Source: Microbacterium terrae (GTDB lineage Bacteria > Actinomycetota > Actinomycetes > Actinomycetales > Microbacteriaceae). Taken from it: a DNA stretch of 64,000 nt. The notes under the pieces were generated by a model. That model had not been told where the DNA came from, did no database searches, and saw only the letters and a list, made by a program, of their open reading frames with translations. Positions 10,396-21,236 of the stretch are shown here, piece after piece (position 1 is the stretch's first letter; every line of letters begins with the position of its first letter). Both the position numbers and the translations under genes were made by a program. Location of the stretch: NCBI RefSeq assembly GCF_017831975.1, contig NZ_JAFDSS010000001.1, positions 1,984,001 through 2,048,000 of the forward strand, in the 5' to 3' direction.

Positions 10396-12033
10396 TTAGC
10401 GGCGGCCCTTGACGATCTTCTCCTGGTTGACGTCTTCGGCCTCGGCAGCTGCGACCTCTTCGTGACCGGGCTTCGAGATCGCCTGGCCCTTGCCGGCCTG
10501 GAACTCGAGGATGAACGCGTCGGTCTTCGCCGTGAGCTCGGCCACGGTCGCGTCGTCGAGGACGTTCGTGTCACGCAGCGTGTCGAGGATCGACGTGTTG
10601 CGGCGCAGGTAGTCGATGAGCTCCCGCTCGAAGGCGAGCACGTCCTCGACCTCGATCGTGTCGAGCTTGCCGTTGGTGCCGGCCCAGATCGAGACGACCT
10701 GCTCCTCGACGGGGTACGGGTCGTACTGCGGCTGCTTGAGCAGCTCGGTCAGACGCGCGCCACGGGCGAGCTGACGACGCGATGCGGCGTCGAGGTCGGA
10801 CGCGAACATCGCGAACGCCTCGAGCGAGCGGTACTGGGCGAGCTCGAGCTTGAGCGTTCCCGAGACCTTCTTGATCGACTTGACCTGAGCGTCACCGCCG
10901 ACTCGCGAGACCGAGATGCCCACGTCGACAGCAGGACGCTGGTTGGCGTTGAACAGGTCGGACTGCAGGAAGATCTGGCCGTCGGTGATCGAGATGACGT
11001 TGGTCGGGATGTACGCCGAGACGTCGTTGGCCTTCGTCTCGATGATCGGAAGACCGGTCATCGAGCCCGCGCCCAGCTCGTCCGAGAGCTTCGCGCAGCG
11101 CTCGAGCAGACGCGAGTGCAGGTAGAAGACGTCACCGGGGTACGCCTCGCGGCCCGGCGGGCGACGGAGCAGGAGCGACACGGCGCGGTACGCCTCAGCC
11201 TGCTTCGACAGGTCGTCGAAGATGATGAGGACGTGCTTCGAGTCGTACATCCAGTGCTGGCCGATGGCCGAGCCGGTGTACGGCGCGAGGTACTTGAAGC
11301 CGGCGGGGTCGGAGGCGGGAGCGGCGACGATCGTCGTGTACTCCATGGCTCCGGCGTCCTCGAGCGCGCCCTTCACCGAAGCGATGGTCGAGCCCTTCTG
11401 GCCGATGGCGACGTAGATGCAGCGGACCTGCTTCTCGGGGTCGCCCGACTCCCAGTTGGACTTCTGGTTGATGATCGTGTCGATCGCGATCGCGGTCTTG
11501 CCGGTCTGGCGGTCGCCGATGATGAGCTGACGCTGGCCGCGGCCGACGGGGATCATGGCGTCGATCGCCTTGATGCCGGTCTGCAGGGGCTCGTGCACCG
11601 ACTTGCGCTGCATGACGCCCGGAGCCTGGAGCTCCAGCGCGCGGCGGCCGACGGTGGCGATCTCGCCGAGGCCGTCGATCGGGTTGCCGAGCGGGTCGAC
11701 CACACGGCCGAGGTAGCCGTCGCCGACGGCGACCGAGAGCACCTCACCGGTGCGGGTCACCTGCTGGCCGGCCTCGACACCGGAGAAGTCGCCCAGGACG
11801 ACCACACCGATCTGATGCTCGTCCAGGTTCAGCGCGAGGCCCTGCGTGCCGTCGGCGAACACGACGAGTTCGTTCGCCATGACACCCGGCAGGCCCTCGA
11901 CGTGGGCGATGCCGTCGGCCGCGTCGACGACGGTGCCGACCTCGGTCGCCGCAGCGCCCGTCGGCTCGTACGCGGCGACGAAGTCCTTCAGCGCGTCACG
12001 GATGACGTCGGGGCTGATAGAGAGATCTGCCAT
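10396..12033 (-). CDS. atpA: ATP synthase F1 alpha subunit
   Basis: 545 residues. It binds nucleotide without hydrolysis: Walker A GDRQTGKT at 173-180 and the conserved [19 protein letters not shown] and [23 protein letters not shown] segments. The C-terminal 35 residues are acidic and Ala/Glu-rich, as in other high-GC actinobacteria. Start ATG at 12033 with GAAGGAAAACA upstream. It belongs to the operon order B-E-F-H-A-G-D-C. Confidence 0.98.
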   Translation of the reverse strand: MADLSISPDVIRDALKDFVAAYEPTGAAATEVGTVVDAADGIAHVEGLPGVMANELVVFADGTQGLALNLDEHQIGVVVLGDFSGVEAGQQVTRTGEVLSVAVGDGYLGRVVDPLGNPIDGLGEIATVGRRALELQAPGVMQRKSVHEPLQTGIKAIDAMIPVGRGQRQLIIGDRQTGKTAIAIDTIINQKSNWESGDPEKQVRCIYVAIGQKGSTIASVKGALEDAGAMEYTTIVAAPASDPAGFKYLAPYTGSAIGQHWMYDSKHVLIIFDDLSKQAEAYRAVSLLLRRPPGREAYPGDVFYLHSRLLERCAKLSDELGAGSMTGLPIIETKANDVSAYIPTNVISITDGQIFLQSDLFNANQRPAVDVGISVSRVGGDAQVKSIKKVSGTLKLELAQYRSLEAFAMFASDLDAASRRQLARGARLTELLKQPQYDPYPVEEQVVSIWAGTNGKLDTIEVEDVLAFERELIDYLRRNTSILDTLRDTNVLDDATVAELTAKTDAFILEFQAGKGQAISKPGHEEVAAAEAEDVNQEKIVKGRR

Positions 12034-12107
12034 TGTTTTCCTTCGTTCATGGGGCCTCGGCCCCGAAATCTCCGCCGCGTCCGTGTATGGCGCAGACGGG
12101 AAGTTCT

Positions 12108-12899
12108 CTAGCCGGCGAGTCGCTGGCGGAGGTCCGCCAGTCGGGTCGACACGCTCGCGTCGATCACGTCATCGGCGATCTGCACGCGCAGTCCGCCGAC
12201 GACGCTCGGGTCGACGACCGTGTTCAGCGACACCGGGGTGCCGTAGCGCTGGGACAGGGCCGCGGACAGGCGCTCGCTCTGCGCGGCGCTGAGCGGCGCC
12301 GCGGCGATGACCGTCGCGACGGCACGGCCGCGCTGGTCAGCGACGACGCGCATCGCACGCGAGAGGAGCTGGCGCACGCGCCGCTCACGCGGGTGACGGA
12401 CGAGGGATGCCACGATCAGCGTGGTGGCCGTGCTTGCGCGTCCCTTCAGGAGGGTCTCGACGAGCGAGCCCTTCGCCGCCGAGCCACCCAGGCGGCTGCC
12501 CAGTGCGAGCTCGAGCTCCGGGTTGTCGGCGACCGTGCGCGAGAAGCGGAACAGCTCCGACTCGACGTCGACCGTGGGCTCGGCGATCGCGGCTGCCCGC
12601 ACCGCGAGCTCCTCGATCGCGTCGACCAGGTCGGACGCCGAGGACCAGCGCTGCTCGACGGCGGTCGTCAGCAGCGACACCGTCGCGGGCTTCACGGACC
12701 GGCCGAACACGTCGGCCACGACCTTCACGCGGGCTTCCGGCGCCGCCGCGGAGTCGGCAAGCGCGCCGCTCAGCTGCGACGAGTCGCCCACGGCGCGTGC
12801 CACGGCGAAGAGTTCACCGGCCACGTCGAGGTCGACGCCCGACCCGGCGCCGAGCGCCGTCGTCGTCGCCGCGAGGGCCTGAGTGGTCGCGCTGCCCAT
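12108..12899 (-). CDS. atpH: ATP synthase F1 delta subunit, long form
   Basis: 263 residues, about 90 longer than E. coli delta, as is usual for this group. The peripheral stalk subunit sits on top of alpha3beta3 and joins b to F1; the C-terminal part with [24 protein letters not shown] is the recognisable delta signature, and the N-terminal half is the alpha-binding helical domain. The atpF stop and the atpH start share one base (TAATG), so translation is coupled. Confidence 0.95.
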   Translation of the reverse strand: MGSATTQALAATTTALGAGSGVDLDVAGELFAVARAVGDSSQLSGALADSAAAPEARVKVVADVFGRSVKPATVSLLTTAVEQRWSSASDLVDAIEELAVRAAAIAEPTVDVESELFRFSRTVADNPELELALGSRLGGSAAKGSLVETLLKGRASTATTLIVASLVRHPRERRVRQLLSRAMRVVADQRGRAVATVIAAAPLSAAQSERLSAALSQRYGTPVSLNTVVDPSVVGGLRVQIADDVIDASVSTRLADLRQRLAG

Positions 12900-13453
12900 T
12901 ACGCCTTGGCTCCTTCGGAGGCCTCGAGGTCTGCGAGGAAGCGGTCGACAACGGCCTGAGCCTTCTTGTCGTCGGAGAGCGTCTCGCCGATCACACCGCC
13001 GGCCAGGTCGAGCGCCAGCGTGCCAACCTCGCTGCGCAGCGACACCAGAGCAGTCTGACGCTCGGCCTCGATCTGCGCGTGCGCGGTCGAGGTGAGGCGT
13101 GCAGCCTCGGTCGACGCGGTCTCCTTGGCTTCGGCGACGATCTTCTTGCCGTCCTCGCGGGCGGCGTCGCGGATCTCACCGGCTTCCCTGCGGGCGTCGG
13201 CGAGCTGCGCGGTGTACTCCTCGAGCGCCGCCTCGGCCTTGCGCTGGGCCTCGTCGGCCTTCGCGATGTTGCCTTCGATGGCGGCCGAGCGCTCGTCGAG
13301 CAGCGTCTTCATCTTCGGGAGTGCAATCTTCCAGAAGAGGAAGAGGATGATGATGAAGCAGACCGACGACCAGATGATGTCGTACCAGGCGGGGATGAGG
13401 GGATTCTGGACCTCCCCCTCCTCCGCCGCGTACGCGACAAGAGCGTTCAGCAT
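12899..13453 (-). CDS. atpF: ATP synthase Fo b subunit
   Basis: 184 residues: a single N-terminal membrane helix (about residues 25-48, IIWSSVCFIIILFLFWKIAL) followed by a long Ala/Glu/Arg-rich coiled coil that forms the peripheral stalk. A separate, unfused b subunit, unlike the b-delta fusion of mycobacteria. ATG at 13453 preceded by a GGAG-containing leader (AAAGGAGACAGG). One-base overlap with atpH. Confidence 0.95.
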   Translation of the reverse strand: MLNALVAYAAEEGEVQNPLIPAWYDIIWSSVCFIIILFLFWKIALPKMKTLLDERSAAIEGNIAKADEAQRKAEAALEEYTAQLADARREAGEIRDAAREDGKKIVAEAKETASTEAARLTSTAHAQIEAERQTALVSLRSEVGTLALDLAGGVIGETLSDDKKAQAVVDRFLADLEASEGAKA

Positions 13454-13481
13454 CCTGTCTCCTTTGGACTGAGTTCGACGA

Positions 13482-14640
<1,159 letters not shown>

Positions 14641-14714
14641 ATGCTCGCAAGGCGAGCGGCGGGCGCGAGATCAGCCTATCAAACTCGCGGGGCTCCTGAG
14701 TCCGCGCTGTGAGG

Positions 14715-15197
14715 CTAGCCTTCCTCGGCGCGCTTGTCGCCCGCATCCGGGTCTGTCGGAAGCTCGACATCGCTCACGTGCGGCACGCGCATGCGCATCA
14801 GCACGACCACGTCGACGATGAGCGAGGCCAGCACGCTCGCCACGATCGCGAGGAAGAACACGGTCGGCTCGATCCACGGCTGGTCGCGCAGCAGCAGCAG
14901 GGCGACCAGGAAGATCACGAACTTCAGGATCCAGCCGCCGAGCACGATCGCGAAGAACAGCGGCACGTAGAGCGCATCGCCGTACCAGCGGTTGGCGATC
15001 AGGATGCTGGCGCCCGTGATCGCGAGGAACACCGCGGCCACCAGCACGCCGAGAAGCGCGCTCCACAGGCCCTCGGTGCCGGCGACCAGGAATCCGACGA
15101 CGCCGCCGACGACGGCGAGCACCGCGGTGACGGCGCCGGACCACACCAGGACGGTGCGCAGGATCGGTGTGCTCGAGACGGGGCTTGCGGGACTCAT
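14715..15197 (-). CDS. AtpI-like four-helix membrane protein
   Basis: 160 residues with four predicted membrane helices and a short acidic C-terminus (LPTDPDAGDKRAEEG). It occupies the position of atpI, just before atpB, and its ATG at 15197 overlaps the stop of the WecA-like gene by four bases. AtpI in other bacteria helps assemble the c-ring or carries Mg2+; sequence similarity here is not strong enough to assign that by residues alone, so the name rests mainly on position and topology. Confidence 0.7.
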   Translation of the reverse strand: MSPASPVSSTPILRTVLVWSGAVTAVLAVVGGVVGFLVAGTEGLWSALLGVLVAAVFLAITGASILIANRWYGDALYVPLFFAIVLGGWILKFVIFLVALLLLRDQPWIEPTVFFLAIVASVLASLIVDVVVLMRMRVPHVSDVELPTDPDAGDKRAEEG

Positions 15198-16366
15198 CGG
15201 GCGGGCTCCAGACGGGGGCTGTGTGCGGACGGCGACGCCGTGCGCACGCGGGAGGGGGTGAGGGTGACGACGAGGCACGCGGCGGCGCCGACGACGCCGA
15301 AGGCGACCCCGAGCAGGTAGTCACCCGGCCATTCCTCGGTGGTGCCGATGTACATCAGCAGGAACGCGAGGCTCACGATGGCGGTCCACGCGTAGAAGAT
15401 CAGCACGGCGTCACGGTCGGAGTGCCCCATGTCGAGCATCCGGTGGTGCAGGTGCTTGCGGTCGGGTGAGAAGGGCGACTTGCCCTTGCTCATGCGGCGC
15501 ACGACGGCGAGGCCGAAGTCGAGCAGGGGCAGCATGACCACGACGACCGGCAGCAGGATCGGGATGAAGGCACCGAGCAGCTGCGACCGGCCGAACTCGT
15601 CGTTGTCGCCGACGACCGCGGGGTTGAGGTTGCCGGTCACGGCGATCGCCGAGCACGCCATGAGGAGGCCGAGCATGAGGGCGCCGGAGTCGCCCATGAA
15701 GAGCTTCGCGGGGCTCCAGTTCAGGGGCAGGAAGCCGATGCACGCGCCGATGAGCACGGCGGCGATGAGCGAGGCGAGGTTGAAGTAGGTGCTCGCCCCC
15801 TGGTCGCGCCAGAGCAGGTACGAGTAGGCGAAGAACACGCTGTTGGCGATGAGGCAGACGCCGGCGACGAGGCCGTCGAGCCCGTCGATGAAGTTCACCG
15901 CGTTCATCACGACGACGATCGAGAACACCGTGAGGGTGAAGCTCACCCAGCTCGATCCGACCGCCAGCCCGCCGATGGGGAGCGAATAGATCTGCAGCTC
16001 GCCGAACCACGCGATCACCCCGGCTGCGAGGAACTGCGCGCCGAGCTTGATCATCCAGTCGAGGTCCCACAGGTCGTCGGCGACGCCGACGAGCACGATG
16101 AGGGTGGTGGCGCCGAGGATCGCCCAGATCTGCTGCGGGTTGGTCCACACGATCGCGAAGAACGGATGCTGCGCCGATACCGCGAACATCGCCAGCACCC
16201 CGAGGTACATCGCGAGGCCGCCGAGGCGCGGCGTGGGGTTCTTGTGCACGTCCCGTTCGCGGATGCCCGGGTAGAGCTTGTACTTCAGTGCGAGCCGCCA
16301 GACCGCCCACGCCAGGACGAAGGTGACCGTGGCGGTGAAGATGATCGTGAAGACGTACTGCTTCAC
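15194..16366 (-). CDS. WecA-like polyprenyl-phosphate glycosyl-1-phosphate transferase
   Basis: 390 residues, about ten or eleven membrane helices, MraY/WecA family. Motifs: DVHKNPTPRLGG at the cytoplasmic face, NAVNFIDGLDGLVAG with the catalytic Asp pair, FMGDSGALMLG, and HLHHRMLDMGHSDR near the C-terminus. It should transfer GlcNAc-1-phosphate (or a related sugar) from UDP-sugar to decaprenyl phosphate, the first step of linkage-unit synthesis joining wall polymers to peptidoglycan. Mycobacteria also have wecA just upstream of atp genes. The GTG start at 16366 overlaps the Sua5 stop by four bases. Confidence 0.88.
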   Translation of the reverse strand: MKQYVFTIIFTATVTFVLAWAVWRLALKYKLYPGIRERDVHKNPTPRLGGLAMYLGVLAMFAVSAQHPFFAIVWTNPQQIWAILGATTLIVLVGVADDLWDLDWMIKLGAQFLAAGVIAWFGELQIYSLPIGGLAVGSSWVSFTLTVFSIVVVMNAVNFIDGLDGLVAGVCLIANSVFFAYSYLLWRDQGASTYFNLASLIAAVLIGACIGFLPLNWSPAKLFMGDSGALMLGLLMACSAIAVTGNLNPAVVGDNDEFGRSQLLGAFIPILLPVVVVMLPLLDFGLAVVRRMSKGKSPFSPDRKHLHHRMLDMGHSDRDAVLIFYAWTAIVSLAFLLMYIGTTEEWPGDYLLGVAFGVVGAAACLVVTLTPSRVRTASPSAHSPRLEPAR

Positions 16367-17049
16367 GTGCTTTCCGCGTCTTCGGGGTCTGCCTCGAGCA
16401 GATCGCCGAGCACGCCACGGAGCCGCTCGCGGCTGATCGCGCCGTCGCGCAGCACCCGCACCACCGGCTCGTCCGAGGCGATGAGCCCCGTGGCGTCGAT
16501 GATCGTCGAGGCGATGCCGTCGGCCGAGGGCCCGTCGCCGAGGTAGACAGCCACGCTCTCCCCCAGCATCCCCTCCGCATCCTCGGCGGTCACCGCTGCG
16601 GCCTTGCCGCTGAGGTTGGCGCTCGAGACGGCGAGCGGCCCGGTCTCTTCGAGCAGCTCGAGCGCGATGCGGTGCGCGGGCATGCGCACGGCGACGGTTC
16701 CGCGCGTCTCGCCGAGATCCCACGACAGCGTCGGCAGCGCCGGGAGCACGATCGTGAGGCCGCCCGGCCAGAACGCCTCGACGAGTCGCTCCACCGCCTC
16801 GGGCACCTCGGCGACGAGGGCGCGGAGCGTGTTGGCACCGGCGACGAGCACCGGCGGCGGCATGTCGCGTCCGCGCCCCTTGGCGTCGAGCAGGCGCTGG
16901 ACGGCGGCGGCGTCGAACGCATCGGCGGCCACGCCGTACACGGTGTCGGTGGGCAGCACGACCAGCTCACCGCGGGCGATGGCCTGGCGCGCCTGGCGCA
17001 TGCCGGCGAGGACCTGAGCCTCGTCGCGGCAGTCGAAGATGGGGGACAT
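16363..17049 (-). CDS. L-threonylcarbamoyladenylate synthase (YrdC/Sua5 type)
   Basis: 228 residues. Makes threonylcarbamoyl-AMP from threonine, bicarbonate and ATP for the t6A37 modification of ANN-decoding tRNAs. The YrdC fold is marked by GELVVLPTDTVYGVAADA near residue 28, AFWPGGLTIVLP and PLAVSSANLSGKAA. It lacks the extra C-terminal domain of long Sua5 proteins. The gene is 33 bases after prmC and overlaps the WecA-like gene by four bases, as in many actinobacteria. Confidence 0.93.
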   Translation of the reverse strand: MSPIFDCRDEAQVLAGMRQARQAIARGELVVLPTDTVYGVAADAFDAAAVQRLLDAKGRGRDMPPPVLVAGANTLRALVAEVPEAVERLVEAFWPGGLTIVLPALPTLSWDLGETRGTVAVRMPAHRIALELLEETGPLAVSSANLSGKAAAVTAEDAEGMLGESVAVYLGDGPSADGIASTIIDATGLIASDEPVVRVLRDGAISRERLRGVLGDLLEADPEDAEST

Positions 17050-17082
17050 GGCATCCCGATTCTAGGTGCTGACCCTGGACGA

Positions 17083-17961
17083 TCACGGCCGGATGGCAGT
17101 GGTGGCGCGGTCGCGCATGGTGAGATCGGGATGCGTCGCCGTCGCGAGCCACCCATCGGCCTCGAGGATCGCGCGGATCGGGGCGCCCTGCCATTCGCCG
17201 TGCTCGATCACGAGCATGCCGCCCGGGTGCGCGAGGCGCAGACCCACTCCGCTGAGCACGCGGACGACGTCGAGTCCGTCCGCTCCCCCGTACAGCGCCG
17301 CGGGCGGGTCGAACAGCCGCACTTCGGGGTCGCGCGGGATCGCCTCGTCGGGCACGTAGGGCGGATTCGAGGCGACGACCGAGACGGTGCCGTCGAGCTC
17401 GGGGAACGCGTGGGCCAGATCGACGAACGCCAGACGCGCGTTCGGCGCGGCGACCCGGGCGAAGTTCTCCTTCGTCCACACGAACGCGTCGACGGAGTTC
17501 TCGGCGGCGTGCACCTGCGCGTGCGGCACCTCGGTCGCCATCGCCAGGGCGATCGCGCCGCTCCCGGTGCCGAGATCGACGGCGACGGGCGAATCGGATG
17601 CCGCGGCCAGCAGCGCGTCGATGGCGAGCTGGGCGACCATCTCGGTCTCGGGCCGGGGCACGAACACCCCGGGGCCGACGCGCAGCTCGAGGTGACGGAA
17701 CGGCGCGGTGCCCGTGATGTGCTGCAGCGGCTCGCGCGTCGCGCGCCGGGTGACGGCGCGCTCGAACTCCGCTGCGGGGTCGGGGTCGAGCGCGTCGCCA
17801 CGGATCGCGGCAGCCTGAACGCCGCCGCGGCTGAGGCCGAGCACGTGGGCGAGCAGCAGCTCGGCGTCGACCTGGGCATCGGGGACGCCGGTGCGCGCGA
17901 GCACGTCGACGGCGCGGCGGAGCGCGGCGTCGACACGGAGGGGGGATGCGGGTGAGGCCAT
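17083..17961 (-). CDS. prmC: Peptide chain release factor N5-glutamine methyltransferase
   Basis: 292 residues. Methylates the Gln of the GGQ motif in release factors using SAM. An N-terminal helical domain is followed by the methyltransferase fold with GTGSG at 131-135 and the substrate-binding NPPY at 199-202. The ATG at 17961 is chosen over in-frame extensions that run into the cys promoter region. prfA is usually the direct neighbour in this phylum, but here a plus-strand cysteine cluster and a small membrane gene intervene. Confidence 0.95.
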   Translation of the reverse strand: MASPASPLRVDAALRRAVDVLARTGVPDAQVDAELLLAHVLGLSRGGVQAAAIRGDALDPDPAAEFERAVTRRATREPLQHITGTAPFRHLELRVGPGVFVPRPETEMVAQLAIDALLAAASDSPVAVDLGTGSGAIALAMATEVPHAQVHAAENSVDAFVWTKENFARVAAPNARLAFVDLAHAFPELDGTVSVVASNPPYVPDEAIPRDPEVRLFDPPAALYGGADGLDVVRVLSGVGLRLAHPGGMLVIEHGEWQGAPIRAILEADGWLATATHPDLTMRDRATTAIRP

Positions 17962-18076
17962 GAGCTCGAACCACCCTAAGCCCCGGCGGGCGCGCCGTAT
18001 CATCGCATCCGCGGGCGTCGACGGCGCGTCCGCACCGAACGCCCGCCGCATCCACCGCATCCGCGCCGCCATATGC

Positions 18077-18087
18077 CGAAACACAAG
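18077..18087. promoter_or_regulatory. Shared 11-base word upstream of the cys cluster
   Basis: CGAAACACAAG, 23 bases before the -10 of the cysK promoter. Its exact reverse complement occurs at 50972-50982 before the ABC importer operon. It is AT-richer than its surroundings and lies at the -35 region, as an operator would. The regulator is unknown. Confidence 0.5.
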
Positions 18088-18108
18088 GACTCGGGCCGAC
18101 GCCGCCGC

Positions 18109-18119
18109 CCTAGAGTTGT
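18109..18119 (+). promoter_or_regulatory. Promoter -10 region of cysK
   Basis: CCTAGAGTTGT with TAGAGT at 18111-18116 as -10, about 60 bases before the cysK ATG. The identical 11 bases occur at 51020-51030 before the ABC importer. Part of the match is simply the usual CCTAGANT promoter word of this genome. Confidence 0.55.
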
Positions 18120-18176
18120 GCTCGCGCGGCTCACCCGCCCCGCACGCAGAGACGCCGCCGACTCGAAAGGCCCGAC

Positions 18177-19115
18177 ATGACCGGCATCCTTCCCGACATC
18201 ACCGCCGCATTCGGAAACACGCCGCTGGTGCGGCTCAACCACGTGACCGAGGGTGTGGGCGCGAACGTGCTCGCCAAGCTCGAGTTCTACAACCCCGCGT
18301 CGAGCGTGAAAGACCGCCTCGGCATCGCGATCGTCGACGCCGCCGAGGCATCGGGCGACCTGCAGCCCGGCGGCACAATCGTCGAGGCCACGAGCGGCAA
18401 CACCGGCATCGCACTGGCCATGGTCGGCGCGGCGCGCGGCTACCGCGTCGTGCTCGCCATGCCCTCCTCGATGTCGATCGAGCGTCGCCTGCTGCTCAAG
18501 GCGTACGGAGCCGAGCTCGTGCTCACCGACCCCGCCGGCGGCATGAAGGGCGCCGTCGCGAAGGCGGAGGAGCTCGTCGCCGAGATCCCCGGAGCCGTCC
18601 TCGCGCGTCAGTTCGAGAATGAGGCCAACCCCGCGATCCACCGCAAGACGACCGCCGAGGAGATCATCCGCGACACCGACGGCCAGGTCGACTACTTCGT
18701 CGCCGGCATCGGCACCGGCGGCACGATCACCGGCGTCGGACAGGTGCTCAAGGAGCGCGTCCCTGGCGCGAAGGTGATCGCGGTCGAGCCGGCCGACTCG
18801 CCGCTGCTCACCAAGGGCACCCCCGGCCCCCACAAGATCCAGGGCATCGGGCCCAACTTCATCCCGGCGATCCTCGACCAGGGCGTCATCGACGAGGTCA
18901 TCGACGTCGAGTTCCCCGACGCGATCTCGACCGCGCGCGCCGTGGGCGCCAAGGACGGCATCCTCGTCGGCATCTCCTCCGGCGCCGCCATCTGGGCCGC
19001 ACTGCAGATCGCAGCCCGCCCCGAAGCCGCGGGGAAGAACATCGTCGTGGTGATCCCCTCGTTCGGCGAGCGCTACCTGTCGACGGCCCTCTTCGAGGAT
19101 CTGCGAGAGGATTGA
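18177..19115 (+). CDS. cysK: Cysteine synthase A (O-acetylserine sulfhydrylase)
   Basis: 312 residues. PLP enzyme making cysteine from O-acetylserine and sulfide. The PLP lysine is Lys45 in SSVKDR, the substrate loop TSGNTG lies at 73-77 and the phosphate-binding GTGGT near 180. The PSSMSIERR segment is typical of the CysK branch. ATG at 18177 with GAAAGG upstream. First gene of a three-gene cluster; a close paralogue begins 27 bases downstream. Regulation is probably sulfur-dependent, given the promoter words described separately. Confidence 0.93.
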   Translation: MTGILPDITAAFGNTPLVRLNHVTEGVGANVLAKLEFYNPASSVKDRLGIAIVDAAEASGDLQPGGTIVEATSGNTGIALAMVGAARGYRVVLAMPSSMSIERRLLLKAYGAELVLTDPAGGMKGAVAKAEELVAEIPGAVLARQFENEANPAIHRKTTAEEIIRDTDGQVDYFVAGIGTGGTITGVGQVLKERVPGAKVIAVEPADSPLLTKGTPGPHKIQGIGPNFIPAILDQGVIDEVIDVEFPDAISTARAVGAKDGILVGISSGAAIWAALQIAARPEAAGKNIVVVIPSFGERYLSTALFEDLRED

Positions 19116-19142
19116 GCGACTTCCGCTTCTGAAAGGCGCTTC

Positions 19143-20096
19143 GTGACCGGCATCCATTCCGACATCACCACCGCCTTCGGCGACACCCCCTTGGTTCGGC
19201 TCAACAGCCTGACCGAGGGGGTTTCGGCCGAGGTGCTGGCGAAGCTCGAGTTCTACAACCCCGGATCCTCCGTGAAGGATCGACTGGGCTACGCGCTGAT
19301 CGAGGCGGCCGAGGAGGCGGGCGAACTGCTCCCCGGCGGCACCATCGTCGAGTCCACGAGCGGCAACACCGGCATCGCGCTCGCCCTCATCGGCGCGGCG
19401 CGCGGCTACCGCGTCATCCTCACGATGCCGGCATCCATGTCGAAGGAGCGCCGCACGCTGCTCAAGGCGTACGGGGCGGAGCTCATCCTCACCGACCCGT
19501 ACAAGGGCATGACTGAAGCAGTCGCCACCGCCGAGCGGATCGTGGCCGAGACCCCCGGCGCGGTGCTCGCCAAGCAGTTCGAGTCGGCCGCGAACGCGGC
19601 GATCCACCGCCGCACCACCGCCGAGGAGATCTGGCGCGACACCGACGGCCGGGTCGACTGGTTCGTCGCCGGCTCGGGAACCGGAGGCACGATCACCGGC
19701 GTCGGCCAGGTGCTCAAGGAGCGCAATCCCGACGTGAAGATCGTGCTGGTCGAGCCCAAGGACTCCCCCATGCTCACCGAGGGGCGTGCCGGCGGGCACC
19801 GCATCCAGGGCATCGGGCCGAACTTCATCCCGCCCGTGCTCGACCGCTCGGTGATCGACGAGGTGTACGACGTCGAGTTCGACGACGCCATCACCGTGGC
19901 GCGCGACCTCGCGACCCGCGAGGGCATCCTCGCCGGCATGTCGGCGGGCGCCGCCGTCTGGGCCGCCCTCGACATCGCGCGGCGCCCGGAGGCCGCCGGG
20001 CAGCGGATCGTCGTCATCGTGCCCGACTCGGGCGAGCGGTACCTGTCGACGGCGCTCTACGAGCACCTGCGCGAGCCTGACAAGGCCGCCTCGTGA
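19143..20096 (+). CDS. Second cysteine synthase, tandem paralogue
   Basis: 317 residues, roughly two-thirds identical by eye to the preceding CysK and aligning without gaps over most of its length, so a tandem duplication. It keeps Lys45 in SSVKDR, TSGNTG and GTGGT. Differences cluster in the [20 protein letters not shown] region and in a longer C-terminus, so a distinct sulfur donor, acceptor or role in the CysE complex is possible. GTG start at 19143 after GAAAGG; its last codon overlaps the cysE start by four bases (GTGA), making it the copy coupled to cysE. Confidence 0.9.
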   Translation: MTGIHSDITTAFGDTPLVRLNSLTEGVSAEVLAKLEFYNPGSSVKDRLGYALIEAAEEAGELLPGGTIVESTSGNTGIALALIGAARGYRVILTMPASMSKERRTLLKAYGAELILTDPYKGMTEAVATAERIVAETPGAVLAKQFESAANAAIHRRTTAEEIWRDTDGRVDWFVAGSGTGGTITGVGQVLKERNPDVKIVLVEPKDSPMLTEGRAGGHRIQGIGPNFIPPVLDRSVIDEVYDVEFDDAITVARDLATREGILAGMSAGAAVWAALDIARRPEAAGQRIVVIVPDSGERYLSTALYEHLREPDKAAS

Positions 20097-20674
20097 ACGC
20101 GCTGACCCGCACGATCGCGCACGTGCGCGAAGACCTCGTCGCGGCGCGGCTGCGCGACCCCGCGGCGCGCTCCTCCATCGAGATCGCGCTGCTCTATCCG
20201 GGGTTGCACGCCATCTGGGCGCACCGCGTCTGGCACGCCCTGTGGGTGCGACGCATCCGCTTCATCGCGCGCGCCGGCTCGCAGATTACCCGCTGGCTCA
20301 CCGGCATCGAGATCCACCCGGGCGCCACGATCGGCCGCCGCTTCTTCATCGACCACGGCATGGGCGTCGTGATCGGCGAGACCGCCGAGGTCGGCGACGA
20401 CGTGATGCTCTACCACGGCGTCACCCTCGGGGGCCGTCAGCGCGAGGCCGGCAAGCGCCACCCGACGATCCAGGACGGCGTGGCGATCGGCGCCGGCGCC
20501 AAGGTGCTCGGGCCGATCACCATCGGCGAGCACTCCGTGATCGGCGCGAACGCCGTCGTCACGAAGGATGCCCCGGCCGACAGCGTGCTCGTCGGAGTCC
20601 CCGCCAAGCACCGGTCGCGCCGCGTCGGCGAGGACACCCGCGCGCTGCTGAGCGCGCCCGAGTACGTGATCTGA
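20093..20674 (+). CDS. cysE: Serine O-acetyltransferase
   Basis: 193 residues, the short EpsC-like form. Acetylates serine with acetyl-CoA to give O-acetylserine for CysK. Left-handed beta-helix hexapeptide repeats run from about residue 75 to 165, with [18 protein letters not shown] and the catalytic His in [10 protein letters not shown]. The chain ends in SAPEYVI: a terminal isoleucine is what inserts in the CysK active site in the cysteine synthase complex. GTG start, four-base overlap with the second cysK. Confidence 0.95.
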   Translation: MNALTRTIAHVREDLVAARLRDPAARSSIEIALLYPGLHAIWAHRVWHALWVRRIRFIARAGSQITRWLTGIEIHPGATIGRRFFIDHGMGVVIGETAEVGDDVMLYHGVTLGGRQREAGKRHPTIQDGVAIGAGAKVLGPITIGEHSVIGANAVVTKDAPADSVLVGVPAKHRSRRVGEDTRALLSAPEYVI

Positions 20675-20723
20675 CGCGCGCGTCCCCGTCCCCGTCCGCG
20701 GCGCGCGCCAAGCGTGCCCGGGG

Positions 20724-21131
20724 CTAGCTGCCGTCGCGGCGCTCCTGGATCTTCTTCTTGATGAAGATCGCCGGGAGGAGCCAGGTCGCGAGGGCCGTGA
20801 AGATCCAGACGATGACGGGCGCTGCGAGCCAGGTCCACCACGGGGCGCCGATCGTGAGGCCCGCGCCCGGGATGAGCACGACGACGAGCAGCGCGATGAA
20901 GGTCGAGACGATGCCGATGCCGCCCACCAGGAACGAGGCGCGACGCTCGGCCGAGCGCTGCAGCCACGGCGTCAGCAGGCTCTGCAGCACGGCGAAGATG
21001 AGGATCGCGAGCACGAAGCCCCACCAGTCGCTCCAGTCGATCGTGAAGCCGGCGAGGATCAGATCGGCTGCGATGAGACCGATGGCCGACGACGCGATGA
21101 AGATCAGCGTGCGGAGGAGGAACATGATCAT
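20724..21131 (-). CDS. Four-helix membrane protein, YvlD/phage-holin-4-like
   Basis: 135 residues with four membrane helices and a basic tail (IKKKIQERRDGS). The pattern of two helix pairs, with an amphipathic SLLTPWLQR segment between, resembles the YvlD (Phage_holin_4_2) family, whose members are not phage lysis proteins but small envelope proteins of unclear role. Start ATG at 21131, with a second ATG two codons later. Convergent to cysE with a 49-base gap. Confidence 0.6.
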   Translation of the reverse strand: MIMFLLRTLIFIASSAIGLIAADLILAGFTIDWSDWWGFVLAILIFAVLQSLLTPWLQRSAERRASFLVGGIGIVSTFIALLVVVLIPGAGLTIGAPWWTWLAAPVIVWIFTALATWLLPAIFIKKKIQERRDGS

Positions 21132-21236
21132 GGCGCGAGCGTAGCGCCGCGCCCGCCCTCAGCGCGAGAATGTCGCCCTGTGTCGGCGGGGGCGCACCGC
21201 GACCCCGTGAAGCTCAGTCCGCGGAGGAGACCGCTC

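Noticed and set aside
20724..21131. Phage holin indicating a prophage remnant
   Set aside because: The holin-4-like fold is a chromosomal YvlD-type family; no phage genes are nearby.
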